Source of the DNA: Sherwoodlollariibacterium sp049275655
GTDB taxonomy: Bacteria > Omnitrophota > Gorgyraeia > Gygaellales > Profunditerraquicolaceae
Assembly (NCBI GenBank): GCA_049275655.1
Contig: JBASUY010000022.1
Coordinates: forward strand, 1-32,902
Direction: 5' to 3'
DNA: 32,902 nucleotides
The notes under the pieces are model-generated. The model worked only from the letters and a program-made list of their open reading frames with translations, was not told the origin of the DNA and did no database searches. This document shows positions 14,824 to 23,633 of this stretch, in pieces. Position numbers and translations under genes: made by a program. The first letter of the stretch is position 1. Each line of letters starts with the position of its first letter.

Positions 14824-15540
14824 TTAAATACGGCAGATAGCCGCATTGCCTCTTTTATGCGCAGACTGTAAAATCAACCTCTTTACCTTATTTACCTTAT
14901 TTAAGGGAGCTGACTGCTTTAACCCCTTCTCAAGCCGCATCAATATGTCATCAAGCTCATTATAGGTAAGCCCCAACTCTGCCTCATCAGTTTGGCCTCT
15001 CCAAAGCCCGGCGCTAGGCGCTTTAGAAATTATCTTCTTTGGGATATTTAACTCTCTTGCCAAATCTCTTACTTGATATTTTAATAATCCTGCTAAAGGA
15101 AGTATATCTGCCCCGCCATCCCCAAACTTAGTAAAATAGCCTATAGAGGCCTCTGTTTTATTGCTTGTGCCGCAAACAAGGTAATTAAGCTTATTGGCAA
15201 AGTAATAAAGCGCGGCCATGCGCAGCCTAGGCTTAAGATTAGCCTTTGTAAGAATATTTGCCGGGGGCAAAAGTTTTATAAAAAGCTCATAAACCTTAGT
15301 CAGGCCTATATTTTTTGCCTTTAATTTAAGCGCCTTTACAACCAACTTAGCATCCTTTAAATCCTCTGCTATGCTATTACAAGGCAAGATCAAAGCTAAT
15401 ACATTCCCCCTCCCAATTGCCTGACAAGACAACCCAGCAGCAACTGCTGAGTCTAACCCTCCGGATAGCCCTAAAACAATCCCTTTAGCCTTTGCAGACT
15501 TAACCTCTTTTTTTATCCAAGCTACAATCTTTCTCTTCAT
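14824..15540 (-). CDS. nadE: NH3-dependent NAD+ synthetase
   Basis: This 238-aa protein makes NAD+ from deamido-NAD+, ATP and ammonia in the cytoplasm. The N-type ATP pyrophosphatase loop is GLSGGLDSAV (S26-S31). Other family motifs are GTSNKTEASIGYFTKFGDGG, ADILPLAGLLKYQVRDLA, and APSAGLWRGQTDEAELGLTY. There is no glutaminase (nitrilase) domain, so free ammonia or a separate glutaminase must supply nitrogen. The length fits the short bacterial/archaeal form. It has no ribosome site, and its promoter is so close that the mRNA is predicted to start at or within 2-3 nt of the ATG. It is first in a probable unit with lrp and the aminotransferase. Confidence 0.95.
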   Translation of the reverse strand: MKRKIVAWIKKEVKSAKAKGIVLGLSGGLDSAVAAGLSCQAIGRGNVLALILPCNSIAEDLKDAKLVVKALKLKAKNIGLTKVYELFIKLLPPANILTKANLKPRLRMAALYYFANKLNYLVCGTSNKTEASIGYFTKFGDGGADILPLAGLLKYQVRDLARELNIPKKIISKAPSAGLWRGQTDEAELGLTYNELDDILMRLEKGLKQSAPLNKVNKVKRLILQSAHKRGNAAICRI

Positions 15541-15548
15541 TCTAATGA

Positions 15549-15577
15549 ATTATATACTAGGCAAAATCAGGGGTCAA
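15549..15577 (-). promoter_or_regulatory. nadE promoter, predicted leaderless transcript
   Basis: The -35 is TTGACC (15572-15577), the spacer is 17 bp and the -10 is a perfect TATAAT (15549-15554). Start of transcription about 7 nt after the -10 falls at 15541-15542, while the ATG is at 15540. No Shine-Dalgarno sequence precedes the ATG, which agrees with leaderless translation. Confidence 0.75.
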
Positions 15578-15596
15578 GGAGTTATTCTGCTTTAAA

Positions 15597-17435
15597 TTAC
15601 GCTACCCTTAAGCGCTCTTTTTTAAGATAGATCATTAATATAGATATCGCCGCCGGAGTTATCCCTGATATGCGCGATGCCTGGCCAAGGGTCAAAGGCT
15701 TTAACCTACTTAATTTTTCCTTTACCTCGTTGGATAACCCCGGAATATCCGCATAGGCTATGCTATCAGGAATTTTAATCTTCTCAAGGTGCATAAACCT
15801 CTCAACATCTTTTATCTGCCTATTTATAAACCCGCTATATTTTACCTCTATCTCTATGCCTTTAGCTACATCAACCTCAATGCCTTTAAGCTCTTTATAA
15901 CGATACTCCTTAAAATCATCCAGTCCTATACCGGGCCTTCTTAATAAGCTTTCAAGCGTTGCCTCTTTTTTTATCCCCTCCCCTTTAAAAGATTTAACCC
16001 GGGTATTCCTTAAAAAGAGTACCCCCTTTTTAATCTCTTTGGCCTTAGCCAAGGACTTTTTATAAAGAGAACCCTTAACCAACCCCAAACCATAACCTAT
16101 TCTGCTTAAGCGTATATCCGCATTATCCTCTCTTAATATAAGCCGGTACTCTACCCGCGAAGTAAACATACGATACGGCTCCTCAGTCCCTTTAGTAACT
16201 AAATCGTCTATTAAAACTCCGATATAGCTTAAAGCTCGGCTGAGTATCAGCGGCTCTTTTTTCTTTATGCTTAAAGCCGCATTAATCCCGGCGATTAACC
16301 CTTGAGCCGCAGCTTCCTCATACCCGGTTGTGCCGTTAATCTGCCCGGCAAGGTATAAGTTTTTAATTCTTTTTACCTCTAATGTAGGGTAGAGTTGAGT
16401 CGGGTCAAAGTAATCATACTCTATACCATAACCAAACTTAGTTATCTTAGCTTTCTCTAACCCTACGATAGAACAAATTAAATCCTCTTGTATATTTCTC
16501 GGCAAAAAAGTAAACAGCCCATTACAGTAATACTCATCAGTATCTATGCCTTCAGGCTCTAAGAATACTTGGTGCCTCTCTCTACTAGGGAAGCGTAAGA
16601 CTTTCTCTTCTATAGAAGGGCAGTAACGCGGGTTTACCCCTTTATTAAGAATAGCTAAAAACTCTTTATCCTTTAAAGAGGAGGTAATTATCTTATGCGT
16701 CTTATCATTAGTATAAGTTAAGTAGCATGGTTTCTGTTTTAATATTATCTTCTTAGTAGAAGAAGAAAACGGCTTTATATTGCTATCTGCAAGTTGAGGC
16801 GTTAACTTGGAAAAATCAATCGTCCTTTTATCAAGGCACATTGTAGTGCAGGTCTTAAGCCTGCCTATTTTAAGCCCGGCGCTTTTTAAACTTAAAGGCA
16901 ATTTTTGGCTAACAGGCTCATTAACCCTGCCTCCTTTATACTCCTCTAAGCCAATGCGTATTACTCCGTTTAAAAAAGTCCCGGTAGCAAGAATAACTTT
17001 TTTTGCAAGGATTGCCTCTTTACCACATTTAACTCCGACTGCCTTATCTTTATTAATAATAATGCCTGTAGCTTCCTTTTCTATAAGAGTAAGATTTTTT
17101 TGGCTTGTTACTTTATCTTGCATATATCTTTGATAAATCTTTCGGTCTGCCTGGGCCCGGGATGAATGGACTGCTGCTCCCTTAGAGGCATTTAGGGTGC
17201 GAAACTGTATTCCGCTAAAATCTATAGCGTAAGCCATCTGGCCTCCTAAGGCATCAATCTCCCGGACTAACTGCCCCTTGCCTACGCCTCCGATCGCCGG
17301 GTTACAACTCATAAGCCCAATAGCCTCTTTCTTAAAAGTAACTATCGCTGTCTTATGCCCCATCCGCGAGGCTGCTAAGGCAGCCTCTATCCCGGCATGC
17401 CCTGCGCCTATTACTATAATTTCATAATTATCCAT
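15597..17435 (-). CDS. mnmG: tRNA uridine-5-carboxymethylaminomethyl modification enzyme MnmG/GidA
   Basis: This 612-aa protein has the usual length. The N-terminal FAD-binding fold has VIGAGHAGIEAALAASRMG. The two GidA signatures are clear: MSCNPAIGGVGKGQLVREID, and the block from RYCPSIEEKVLRFP through EGIDTDEYYCNGL. The late FAD contact AGQINGTTGYEEAAAQG and the helical C-terminal domain ending in GITPAAISILMIYLKK are present. With MnmE it adds a carboxymethylaminomethyl or aminomethyl group to wobble U34 of certain tRNAs, using methylene-tetrahydrofolate, glycine or ammonia and FAD/NADH. mnmE is not in the window. The ATG has no strong ribosome site. The gene follows the apgM terminator, so it should have its own promoter; a TATAAT lies about 25 nt upstream without a good -35. 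Confidence 0.97.
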   Translation of the reverse strand: MDNYEIIVIGAGHAGIEAALAASRMGHKTAIVTFKKEAIGLMSCNPAIGGVGKGQLVREIDALGGQMAYAIDFSGIQFRTLNASKGAAVHSSRAQADRKIYQRYMQDKVTSQKNLTLIEKEATGIIINKDKAVGVKCGKEAILAKKVILATGTFLNGVIRIGLEEYKGGRVNEPVSQKLPLSLKSAGLKIGRLKTCTTMCLDKRTIDFSKLTPQLADSNIKPFSSSTKKIILKQKPCYLTYTNDKTHKIITSSLKDKEFLAILNKGVNPRYCPSIEEKVLRFPSRERHQVFLEPEGIDTDEYYCNGLFTFLPRNIQEDLICSIVGLEKAKITKFGYGIEYDYFDPTQLYPTLEVKRIKNLYLAGQINGTTGYEEAAAQGLIAGINAALSIKKKEPLILSRALSYIGVLIDDLVTKGTEEPYRMFTSRVEYRLILREDNADIRLSRIGYGLGLVKGSLYKKSLAKAKEIKKGVLFLRNTRVKSFKGEGIKKEATLESLLRRPGIGLDDFKEYRYKELKGIEVDVAKGIEIEVKYSGFINRQIKDVERFMHLEKIKIPDSIAYADIPGLSNEVKEKLSRLKPLTLGQASRISGITPAAISILMIYLKKERLRVA

Positions 17436-17471
17436 CGCTAAAAAACTTAATCCTAAAATGATTATATAAAT

Positions 17472-17496
17472 AAAAAGGCCGGATATAGCTCCGGCC
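17472..17496 (-). terminator. Intrinsic terminator after apgM
   Basis: On the minus strand GGCCGGA-GCTATA-TCCGGCC forms a perfect 7-bp GC-rich stem (17477-17496) followed by TTTTTATTT. It lies about 24 nt after the apgM stop codon and before mnmG. This is the only convincing intrinsic terminator in the window. Confidence 0.92.
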
Positions 17497-17519
17497 CCAT
17501 AAGAGATAAAACCAATACC

Positions 17520-18803
17520 TTACTCTTTAGATAAATCCACTAAATACGGCAGTATCTGATTGCCTAAAAGCTCTCCGATTGAGCCTAAGGCAGCTGCCCG
17601 CTCTGAAAAACTCATAGAGCCATCCGGTTTAATACCCCCTCCGCTTAGCAAAAGCGGAACAGGGTCTGCGGTATGCGCTTTAATTGCGCAGGCAGTAGAG
17701 TGGTCTGCGGTTATAGCAATAATAGTATTGGCAATATCCAATTCAGGCAAGAGGCTTGAAAAGAAATATTTATCTATCGCCTCTATACTCTCTTTTTTCT
17801 TTACATAATCCCCGTCATGCGCCGGCTCATCAGGGCCTTTTAAATGCACATAAATACCGTCATACTTTTGCATGGAATCTAACGCTATCTTTGCCCAAAT
17901 AGGATAATCCACATCTAAATGCCCGCTTGATTGAGGGACGTCAATAATATCTATCCCTGTTAAAAGCGCTATTCCTTTTTCAACCGGCATCTGCACAAAA
18001 GAGCCAAACTTTAAATTAAATATACTTGAAATAGGAGGAAACTTAGGCAACCGGTCTCCTGCGTCTCGCGAGAGGATTAAGTTCCCCGGCAACTTTCCTT
18101 CACTAAGCCTCTTTTTGTTTACTGCTGATTCATTTAATACCTTTATAGATTTTTCGGTAAACTCATTTAAAAGTTTAGCAGACTCTTTGGCGCTTAAATC
18201 CTCCTCATACCCTTGCATGGGGACAGATACCGCCACTTTATTTTCAAACTCATCTAAGGCCACGCCAAATACCCCGTGACGGCCATAAGCAGGGTCTGTA
18301 TTAGTAATCCAGCCTGATAATTTCTGGTGCATCCCTCTTATAACTAATATCCCGCGATGCCCAATAGTGCTCTTAAACTCAAATGTAGCGCTAGATAGGG
18401 TAACCTTTGTATTTATCTCCTTAGCTAAGGCAATGGCTTCTTCCGTAGAGAGGTTTCTTCCCACACGCCGGTCTTTTATAGCCTTTAGGTCATCATCTAC
18501 CGTAGCAAAATTAACCCTAAAAGCAACATCCCCGTCATTTACGCTTAATCCTTCAGCAAAAGACTCTAAAGGCCCGCGCCCGGTATAATACTTATGTGCG
18601 TCATACCCTAATAGGCTAATTACTGCTACATCCGACTCAGGGGCAATTCCTTTTCCTACAGGATAAACTATCCCCGTCCTGCCTGACTGTGCTAGCCTAT
18701 CCATATTAGGAGTAACTGCCGCCTCAAGCGGGGTCTTTTCTCCTAATTCTTTTATCGGCAAATCCCCTAAACCATCAAGTACTACATAAAGAATCTTTTT
18801 CAT
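17520..18803 (-). CDS. apgM: Cofactor-independent phosphoglycerate mutase, archaeal type
   Basis: This 427-aa protein interconverts 3- and 2-phosphoglycerate in glycolysis/gluconeogenesis without 2,3-bisphosphoglycerate. It is of the alkaline phosphatase superfamily. Metal-binding D10 is in VVLDGLGDLP and the phospho-accepting serine S57 is in APESDVAVISLLGYD. The later metal ligands lie in KGPDEPAHDGD and ITADHSTACAIKAHTADPVP. YYTGRGPLE and FRVNFATVD are typical of the ApgM branch, which is shorter than bacterial GpmI (about 510 aa). AAGGGG lies 7 nt before the ATG. It follows nrdJ by 48 nt without a terminator, so it may share the nrdJ transcript, and it is followed by an intrinsic terminator. 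Confidence 0.95.
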   Translation of the reverse strand: MKKILYVVLDGLGDLPIKELGEKTPLEAAVTPNMDRLAQSGRTGIVYPVGKGIAPESDVAVISLLGYDAHKYYTGRGPLESFAEGLSVNDGDVAFRVNFATVDDDLKAIKDRRVGRNLSTEEAIALAKEINTKVTLSSATFEFKSTIGHRGILVIRGMHQKLSGWITNTDPAYGRHGVFGVALDEFENKVAVSVPMQGYEEDLSAKESAKLLNEFTEKSIKVLNESAVNKKRLSEGKLPGNLILSRDAGDRLPKFPPISSIFNLKFGSFVQMPVEKGIALLTGIDIIDVPQSSGHLDVDYPIWAKIALDSMQKYDGIYVHLKGPDEPAHDGDYVKKKESIEAIDKYFFSSLLPELDIANTIIAITADHSTACAIKAHTADPVPLLLSGGGIKPDGSMSFSERAAALGSIGELLGNQILPYLVDLSKE

Positions 18804-18851
18804 CTTAATCCCCTTATTTAACTATCAAACTAACAAACAGGATAACTAAAC

Positions 18852-21800
18852 TCAACACTTAGAAAACCCGCAGGCATAACACTTCATACATCCCTCTTCA
18901 TGGCGAAGGGCTCCCCCGCAATCAGGGCATACTCCGACAATATCCCCGCGGCTACTACTATTATTAATCTCAGTTACTACATGCTCATCATCTGAAGAGT
19001 GCTTCATTGCTATTGGAGCGACTTCAAGCTCTTTCTTTGAGGTTTGTGTATTCACCAGCCTTCTCTCTATTACCCTGGCAATAGCATCGGCGCAAGAGAA
19101 TATACGTTGCCCTTTCTCCCAAGAAGGAGACGGGCAACGGATATTTCTAAGCTGTTCAATAATAGATTTTACCTCTACTCCTGCGCGAAAACCTAAAGAG
19201 ACTAATCTGCCTATGGCTTCAAGTTGAGAAGCAGCACACCCCCCGGCTTTGCCCATTTGGGTAAATAATTCAAATGGCTCTCCTTTTTCGTCAACATTTA
19301 TAGTAACATAGAGGTTCCCGCAACCGGTTGGGACCTTTGTTGTTGTGCCAAAGATTACCTCCGGGCGGGGCCTAGGCGCAATCTCTTTCTTAAAATCCTG
19401 TTGAAGGATATCTGTCTTAGCAACCTTATCTTCCTTGGAACTACCGATATTTAAAACCTGCTCCTCACGGCTCTTGTCGCGATAAACCGTTATCCCCTTA
19501 CACCCTAAATCATAAGCTAAAAGATAGGCCTTACGGACATCCTCAACAGAAGCCTCATTCGGAAAGTTAATTGTCTTTGAGGTAGCATTATGCACGAACT
19601 TCTGAAATGCCGCCTGCATACGTACATGCCATTCAGGGGATATATCATGGGCAGTAACAAAGACCCTTTTTACATCCTCAGGCACCTCTTTAATATGCGC
19701 AAGAGAGCCGCTCTCGGCAATCTTCTCCATCAATTCGCGGCTATAAAAACCGCGTGCGCGCGCAACCTCTTCAAATAAAGGGTCAACCTCTACTAACTTA
19801 TCATTGTCCATCACATTACGATAATAAGATATCGCAAATAGCGGCTCAATCCCGGAAGAACACGGCCCGGCGATAATACTGATTGTCCCTGTTGGGGCTA
19901 TCGTAGTAAGGGTGGCATTGCGCATCTTAGCCGTTGTGTTCTTCTTATCATAAATACTTCCTTTAAATGCAGGAAATGCCCCTTTTGCCTTGCCTAACTC
20001 TAAAGATTTTTTAACCGCTTCATCTAAGATAAAAGACATGGCCTTCTCAGCCAAGGCAACCGCCTCATCGCTATTATAAGGTATATTCAAACGTATAAGC
20101 AAAGAAGCCCAACCCATAACCCCTAACCCGATCTTTCGGGTAGCCTTAGTCGCCTTTTCAATTTGCGGAAGCGGAAACTTATTCTCGTCAATTAGATTAT
20201 CCAAGAAATGTACTGCTAAATGCACCACCTCTTTTAGCCTATCCCAATCAATCTCATAACGCCCGTCTCTTTGCTTACAAATTAAAGAAAGGTTTATTGA
20301 GCCTAAATCACAACTTTCATAAGGAAGCAAGACCTGCTCCCCGCAAGGATTAGTGGACTCATACTTACCTAATTTAGGGGTAGGATTAAACTCATTCATC
20401 CTGTCAATAAAGATAACCCCGGGCTCTCCGTTCTTATGCGCCTGCCTTACTATTAAGTCAAATACCTCTTTAGAGTTAACCTTCTCTACTGCCTTTTGTG
20501 TATGAGGGTCTATCAAATCATAATCCTCATTCTTTTCTAACTTGCGCATAAACTCATCGGTTAATGCGATAGAGATATTGAAATTATTAATCTGCTTATT
20601 ATTATCCTTGCAGGTAATAAACTCTAAGATATCCGGGTGGTCCACCCTTAATATACCCATGTTAGCGCCACGCCTCGTTCCGCCTTGTTTTACCGCTTCG
20701 GTCGCCGAATCATAGACGCGCATAAAAGATATTGGCCCTGAGGCAACTCCTCCGGTAGTCTTAACTACCGCATTTTTCGGGCGAAGGCGCGAAAAGGAAA
20801 AGCCCGTCCCCCCACCTGAATTATGGCTAACAAAACCATTCGCCACATAAGAATGTTTATAAGGAACAGTTAAGTCGTACACTACGTTCTTGCCGCAATG
20901 TTTTATACTGCTTATTTTCGTATAGAATAAATTATCCTGTAAAAACTGCTTAAGGAATTCGGGGCCTAAGCCATCTTCTTGCATAAGCAATGCCTTCTGC
21001 CGGGTTAACTGGCGAAAGTCGGATGGCCTATGGATTATTCCTTCTATAAAATCTGCCGCCCTTCTTCTTTCAAAGATATCTTCCAAGCTATTATACCAAG
21101 AACTTAAACGATTCTTCTGGTTTGGGATTATCTCCCCTTTAGTAAAAATCTCCTCAATATTAACGGAACTTAACCTTTCTTGCTTAGCACGGATTAAAAA
21201 TCCTATCTTATCCCTAAAAATAGCAAATCCTGACTTATTACAAACTGAGACTTGATAACTATCTGTATCCGGACGGTATGTTTTTTGCGTAGGTATCCCT
21301 AAATAAAGCATAATGACCTGTAATTCTTCTGCCAAAGCGCTTGATGCAGTACTTAAGGTAATATGCCCGCTTTTCCTTATACAGCCGTCCGTAGAAAAAA
21401 GCCCTCTTAAAAAACCACATATATAATCTTCTCCCACGTTTTTAAGAATCTTAGGGATCATTGCGCTACGCGCTGAGGCTTTGGTTATGCCTAAAGATGC
21501 AAACCATTCTTTAAGTTCAACGCTAAGAAGAGCTACCTCATAACAACTCTTCTTTTCATATCTACTCACACTTGGTTTTTTGTTAAATAGTTCTAAGGAG
21601 ATTTTAGAGATGTAATCAACAAGCTCCTTACTCTCTTCTCCGACGCTAAACCTGATTCCGTCGCGATGGTTAGAGCCGTCGCCTATATACATCCCCCATA
21701 ATTCTGCCAATTGCACAGAGAGGAAGCTTGGAATCTTTACCCTCTTTAACTTAAAAGACCCGCTATTAACCGGATGATACTCATACTTAAAATCAGAAAA

Positions 21801-22451
21801 CTTTACTACTTCTCTACCGCGCCACTTAGCAGGCTTTAAAACTACCCAATCATCCGGTCTTAAATCTTTTATCTTTTTCCATGCATAATTGCCATTTTCA
21901 TCAATAATAAATAACCGATGCTCCGCAGTACCTTTAATTGTATATCCTCTTTCAGTAATTACTTCAAAGGTATCTTTAACCCCATTTTTATGTATTTCGC
22001 TTACCTTATAATATCCCTCTTCAGTAAGTATCCTCTCTCCGGGAGAAACATCTTTTAATTCCTTTAAACCGCTATCAACCATAACTATAGTTTCTGGGAC
22101 AAGGCACTTATGGATCATAGCGGTTGCCTTTAGGCTCTCAAATATAGAGTCCATAGAATCTTCTATCGGAAGGACAAAACAAGCAGAGAGCTGACCTAAA
22201 TCCTTACCGGCGTTCATAAGACAAGGAGAGTTAGGGAGAAACTCCAAAGAGGCCATCATATTGTAAAACTCTTCCTCTAATTTTTTAATCTCTTTTTCCG
22301 GCTTCCCATACAACCTGTCTGACGAAGCAATTGCAGAGGCTACTCTTCTAAAAAGCTCTTGTGGGGTTTCTACTACTTTGCCACTTTCATCTTTTTTCAG
22401 ATACCTTCTTTCTAAAACCTTCAGCGCATTTTCAGATAATTTTAGCTTCAT
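18852..22451 (-). CDS. nrdJ: Adenosylcobalamin-dependent ribonucleotide reductase with intein
   Basis: The precursor is 1199 aa. Removing the intein (residues 116-544) leaves 770 aa, normal for class II NrdJ. It reduces ribonucleotides to deoxyribonucleotides, with B12 making the thiyl radical, so it works with or without oxygen. Visible features are NSPCLMNAG and QLSACFVLP, GGGTGFSFSRLRP at the splice junction, and the active-site NPCGE (N701, C703, E705 in precursor numbering). APTGTISIIAGPCSSGIEP follows, then the NrdJ-specific C-terminal region (GKAGGCAASQLEAIGRLVSL) and a terminal cysteine cluster (CPDCGG, CMKCYACGFSKC) like a zinc ribbon with the redox-active end. AGGAGA is well spaced before the ATG. 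A consensus promoter and two NrdR boxes lie upstream, predicting repression by NrdR, whose gene is outside the window. No ATP-cone or nrdAB genes are seen. Confidence 0.96.
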   Translation of the reverse strand: MKLKLSENALKVLERRYLKKDESGKVVETPQELFRRVASAIASSDRLYGKPEKEIKKLEEEFYNMMASLEFLPNSPCLMNAGKDLGQLSACFVLPIEDSMDSIFESLKATAMIHKCLVPETIVMVDSGLKELKDVSPGERILTEEGYYKVSEIHKNGVKDTFEVITERGYTIKGTAEHRLFIIDENGNYAWKKIKDLRPDDWVVLKPAKWRGREVVKFSDFKYEYHPVNSGSFKLKRVKIPSFLSVQLAELWGMYIGDGSNHRDGIRFSVGEESKELVDYISKISLELFNKKPSVSRYEKKSCYEVALLSVELKEWFASLGITKASARSAMIPKILKNVGEDYICGFLRGLFSTDGCIRKSGHITLSTASSALAEELQVIMLYLGIPTQKTYRPDTDSYQVSVCNKSGFAIFRDKIGFLIRAKQERLSSVNIEEIFTKGEIIPNQKNRLSSWYNSLEDIFERRRAADFIEGIIHRPSDFRQLTRQKALLMQEDGLGPEFLKQFLQDNLFYTKISSIKHCGKNVVYDLTVPYKHSYVANGFVSHNSGGGTGFSFSRLRPKNAVVKTTGGVASGPISFMRVYDSATEAVKQGGTRRGANMGILRVDHPDILEFITCKDNNKQINNFNISIALTDEFMRKLEKNEDYDLIDPHTQKAVEKVNSKEVFDLIVRQAHKNGEPGVIFIDRMNEFNPTPKLGKYESTNPCGEQVLLPYESCDLGSINLSLICKQRDGRYEIDWDRLKEVVHLAVHFLDNLIDENKFPLPQIEKATKATRKIGLGVMGWASLLIRLNIPYNSDEAVALAEKAMSFILDEAVKKSLELGKAKGAFPAFKGSIYDKKNTTAKMRNATLTTIAPTGTISIIAGPCSSGIEPLFAISYYRNVMDNDKLVEVDPLFEEVARARGFYSRELMEKIAESGSLAHIKEVPEDVKRVFVTAHDISPEWHVRMQAAFQKFVHNATSKTINFPNEASVEDVRKAYLLAYDLGCKGITVYRDKSREEQVLNIGSSKEDKVAKTDILQQDFKKEIAPRPRPEVIFGTTTKVPTGCGNLYVTINVDEKGEPFELFTQMGKAGGCAASQLEAIGRLVSLGFRAGVEVKSIIEQLRNIRCPSPSWEKGQRIFSCADAIARVIERRLVNTQTSKKELEVAPIAMKHSSDDEHVVTEINNSSSRGDIVGVCPDCGGALRHEEGCMKCYACGFSKC
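20820..22106 (-). other. Intein with LAGLIDADG homing endonuclease in nrdJ
   Basis: This 429-residue in-frame insert begins at C116 (after IHK) and ends at N544, with S545 as the first downstream extein residue. Block A is CLVPETIVMV, block B is GTAEHRLF with its TxxH histidine, and the C-terminal splice blocks are VYDLTVPYKHSYVANGF and VSHN followed by S. The endonuclease part shows two LAGLIDADG-like helices, LAELWGMYIGDG and FLRGLFSTDG, both keeping the catalytic aspartate. All key splicing residues (C1, TxxH, penultimate H, terminal N, +1 S) are present, so the intein should splice and may be mobile. It is inserted at the conserved GGGTGF loop of the reductase, a site of the kind often used by inteins. 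Confidence 0.95.
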
Positions 22452-22500
22452 AACAATCTCCTATTTAAAAAATTAAAAAGACGCCTTATTTTTACAGACA

Positions 22501-22530
22501 ATAATAACACAAAGGGTATTTACTTGTCAA
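22501..22530 (-). promoter_or_regulatory. nrdJ promoter
   Basis: A perfect -35 TTGACA (22525-22530) and a -10 TATTAT (22501-22506) are separated by 18 bp. Transcription should begin near 22494, giving a leader of about 43 nt that contains the AGGAGA ribosome site. The two NrdR-type boxes lie directly upstream of the -35. Confidence 0.82.
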
Positions 22531-22537
22531 TAAAAAA

Positions 22538-22585
22538 TTACAATATATTGTGCTTTAAGCACAATAGATATACAACTGATTGTGT
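22538..22585 (-). promoter_or_regulatory. Pair of NrdR-type operator boxes
   Basis: Box 1 (22538-22553, TTACAATATATTGTGC) has the perfect palindromic core CAATATATTG. Box 2 (22570-22585, ATACAACTGATTGTGT) keeps the outer CAA/TTG and TGT. The 16-nt boxes are 16 bp apart, 32 bp centre to centre, which is the three-helical-turn arrangement known for NrdR sites before ribonucleotide reductase genes. They end 7 bp upstream of the nrdJ -35. The identification rests on sequence, spacing and the gene controlled. Confidence 0.8.
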
Positions 22586-22595
22586 TAAAGAAAAA

Positions 22596-23621
22596 TTAAA
22601 GGTTTCGGCAGGATTCCCTTACAACTAATTCCGTCGGTAAAATAACTTTTTTTACTTGGCTTCCTTTTTTTGAGGTCATCAACCTATTTAACTCCTTTAC
22701 CCCTTCTTCTGCCATCTTAATTAAAGGCTGCCTGACTGTAGTCAAAGCCACAGGCCCATAAAGGCCTGAAGGATTATCATCAAACCCTATGATAGATAAA
22801 TCCGCGGGGATATTCTTGCCCATCTCGCGCGCTAAAGTCATAACTTCAAGCGCCATTGAATCTGAAGCCACAAAAACTGCCGTAGGAGTATTAGTAAGCT
22901 TAAACAAAGCCTCTGCCGCAGACCTAGCCTGCCCCCTAGAATAATCTGTTTTTAATATATACTCTTCTTTTACCGGTATATTATTCTTTTTTAACGCCTG
23001 AATATACCCTTCAAGCCTTAATGCTGCTGCCTGCGTAGTAACATCTCCTGTAATATGCGCTATTTTTTTATGGCCTAGGCTTACTAGATAATTAACTGCG
23101 TTTTCTGCTCCGCCTGCATTATCAATAGCCACACAACTTACTGGCAAGTCTTTAACATAATTATTTATTACAACTGTAGGCGTGCCCAAGCTTATTGCTT
23201 CTTCTACCTGAAAACGGGTGCCGATAATATCCGAAAACATAAGCCCCCCTACGCCTTTTAAATTAAGCGGGGCTCTCTTATGACTATCAGTTAAATGAAG
23301 AAGAAGGTCTAAATTAAAAATCTCGCAAAGATTCCCTGTAGCGCGGATTAACTCCAAGGCATAAAAAGAATAAAAAACCCCTTCGTAGCGGGGAATAATT
23401 AAAGCAACTACATTACTTTTCCCCGTAGCAAGCCTTTGGGCAAAAACCGAAGGTTGAAATTTTAGCTCCTTTATAACGCTTAAAACCTTAAGCCGGTTTT
23501 TCTCCTTTACTGTCCCAACCTTATTAATAACACGAGAAACAGTAGTAATAGAAACGCCTGCCCTCTTAGCAACATCTTCTATAGAGATACTCCTGCTAGT
23601 TTTCTTCTTAGTGCGTGCCAT
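22596..23621 (-). CDS. LacI-family transcriptional regulator
   Basis: This 341-aa protein has the standard length. The helix-turn-helix is at residues 12-33 (ISIEDVAKRAGVSITTVSRV) with the hinge helix ending near FAQRLATGKS. The periplasmic-binding-protein-like sensor domain follows, with VVALIIPR, GLMFSD, TPTVVINNYV, HKKIAHITGD, FVASDSMALEVM, IGFDDNPSG and TTVRQP. It should bind a palindromic operator and release or bind it on a sugar or related ligand. It is the last gene of a unit with the ROK regulator and the coiled-coil protein (12 nt gap). Regulation of the neighbouring carbohydrate cluster is likely from context. The ligand is unknown. Confidence 0.95.
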   Translation of the reverse strand: MARTKKKTSRSISIEDVAKRAGVSITTVSRVINKVGTVKEKNRLKVLSVIKELKFQPSVFAQRLATGKSNVVALIIPRYEGVFYSFYALELIRATGNLCEIFNLDLLLHLTDSHKRAPLNLKGVGGLMFSDIIGTRFQVEEAISLGTPTVVINNYVKDLPVSCVAIDNAGGAENAVNYLVSLGHKKIAHITGDVTTQAAALRLEGYIQALKKNNIPVKEEYILKTDYSRGQARSAAEALFKLTNTPTAVFVASDSMALEVMTLAREMGKNIPADLSIIGFDDNPSGLYGPVALTTVRQPLIKMAEEGVKELNRLMTSKKGSQVKKVILPTELVVRESCRNL

Positions 23622-23633
23622 TTAATAATTATT

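Noticed and set aside
17436..17471. Full promoter for mnmG around TATAAT
   Set aside because: The TATAAT is present, but the region where a -35 should be lies inside the terminator stem and does not match, so no promoter feature is called.
22554..22574. Middle CACAATAGATATACA sequence as a third NrdR box
   Set aside because: It matches only one half of the palindrome, and its 21-bp spacing does not fit; the outer pair at 32 bp fits exactly.
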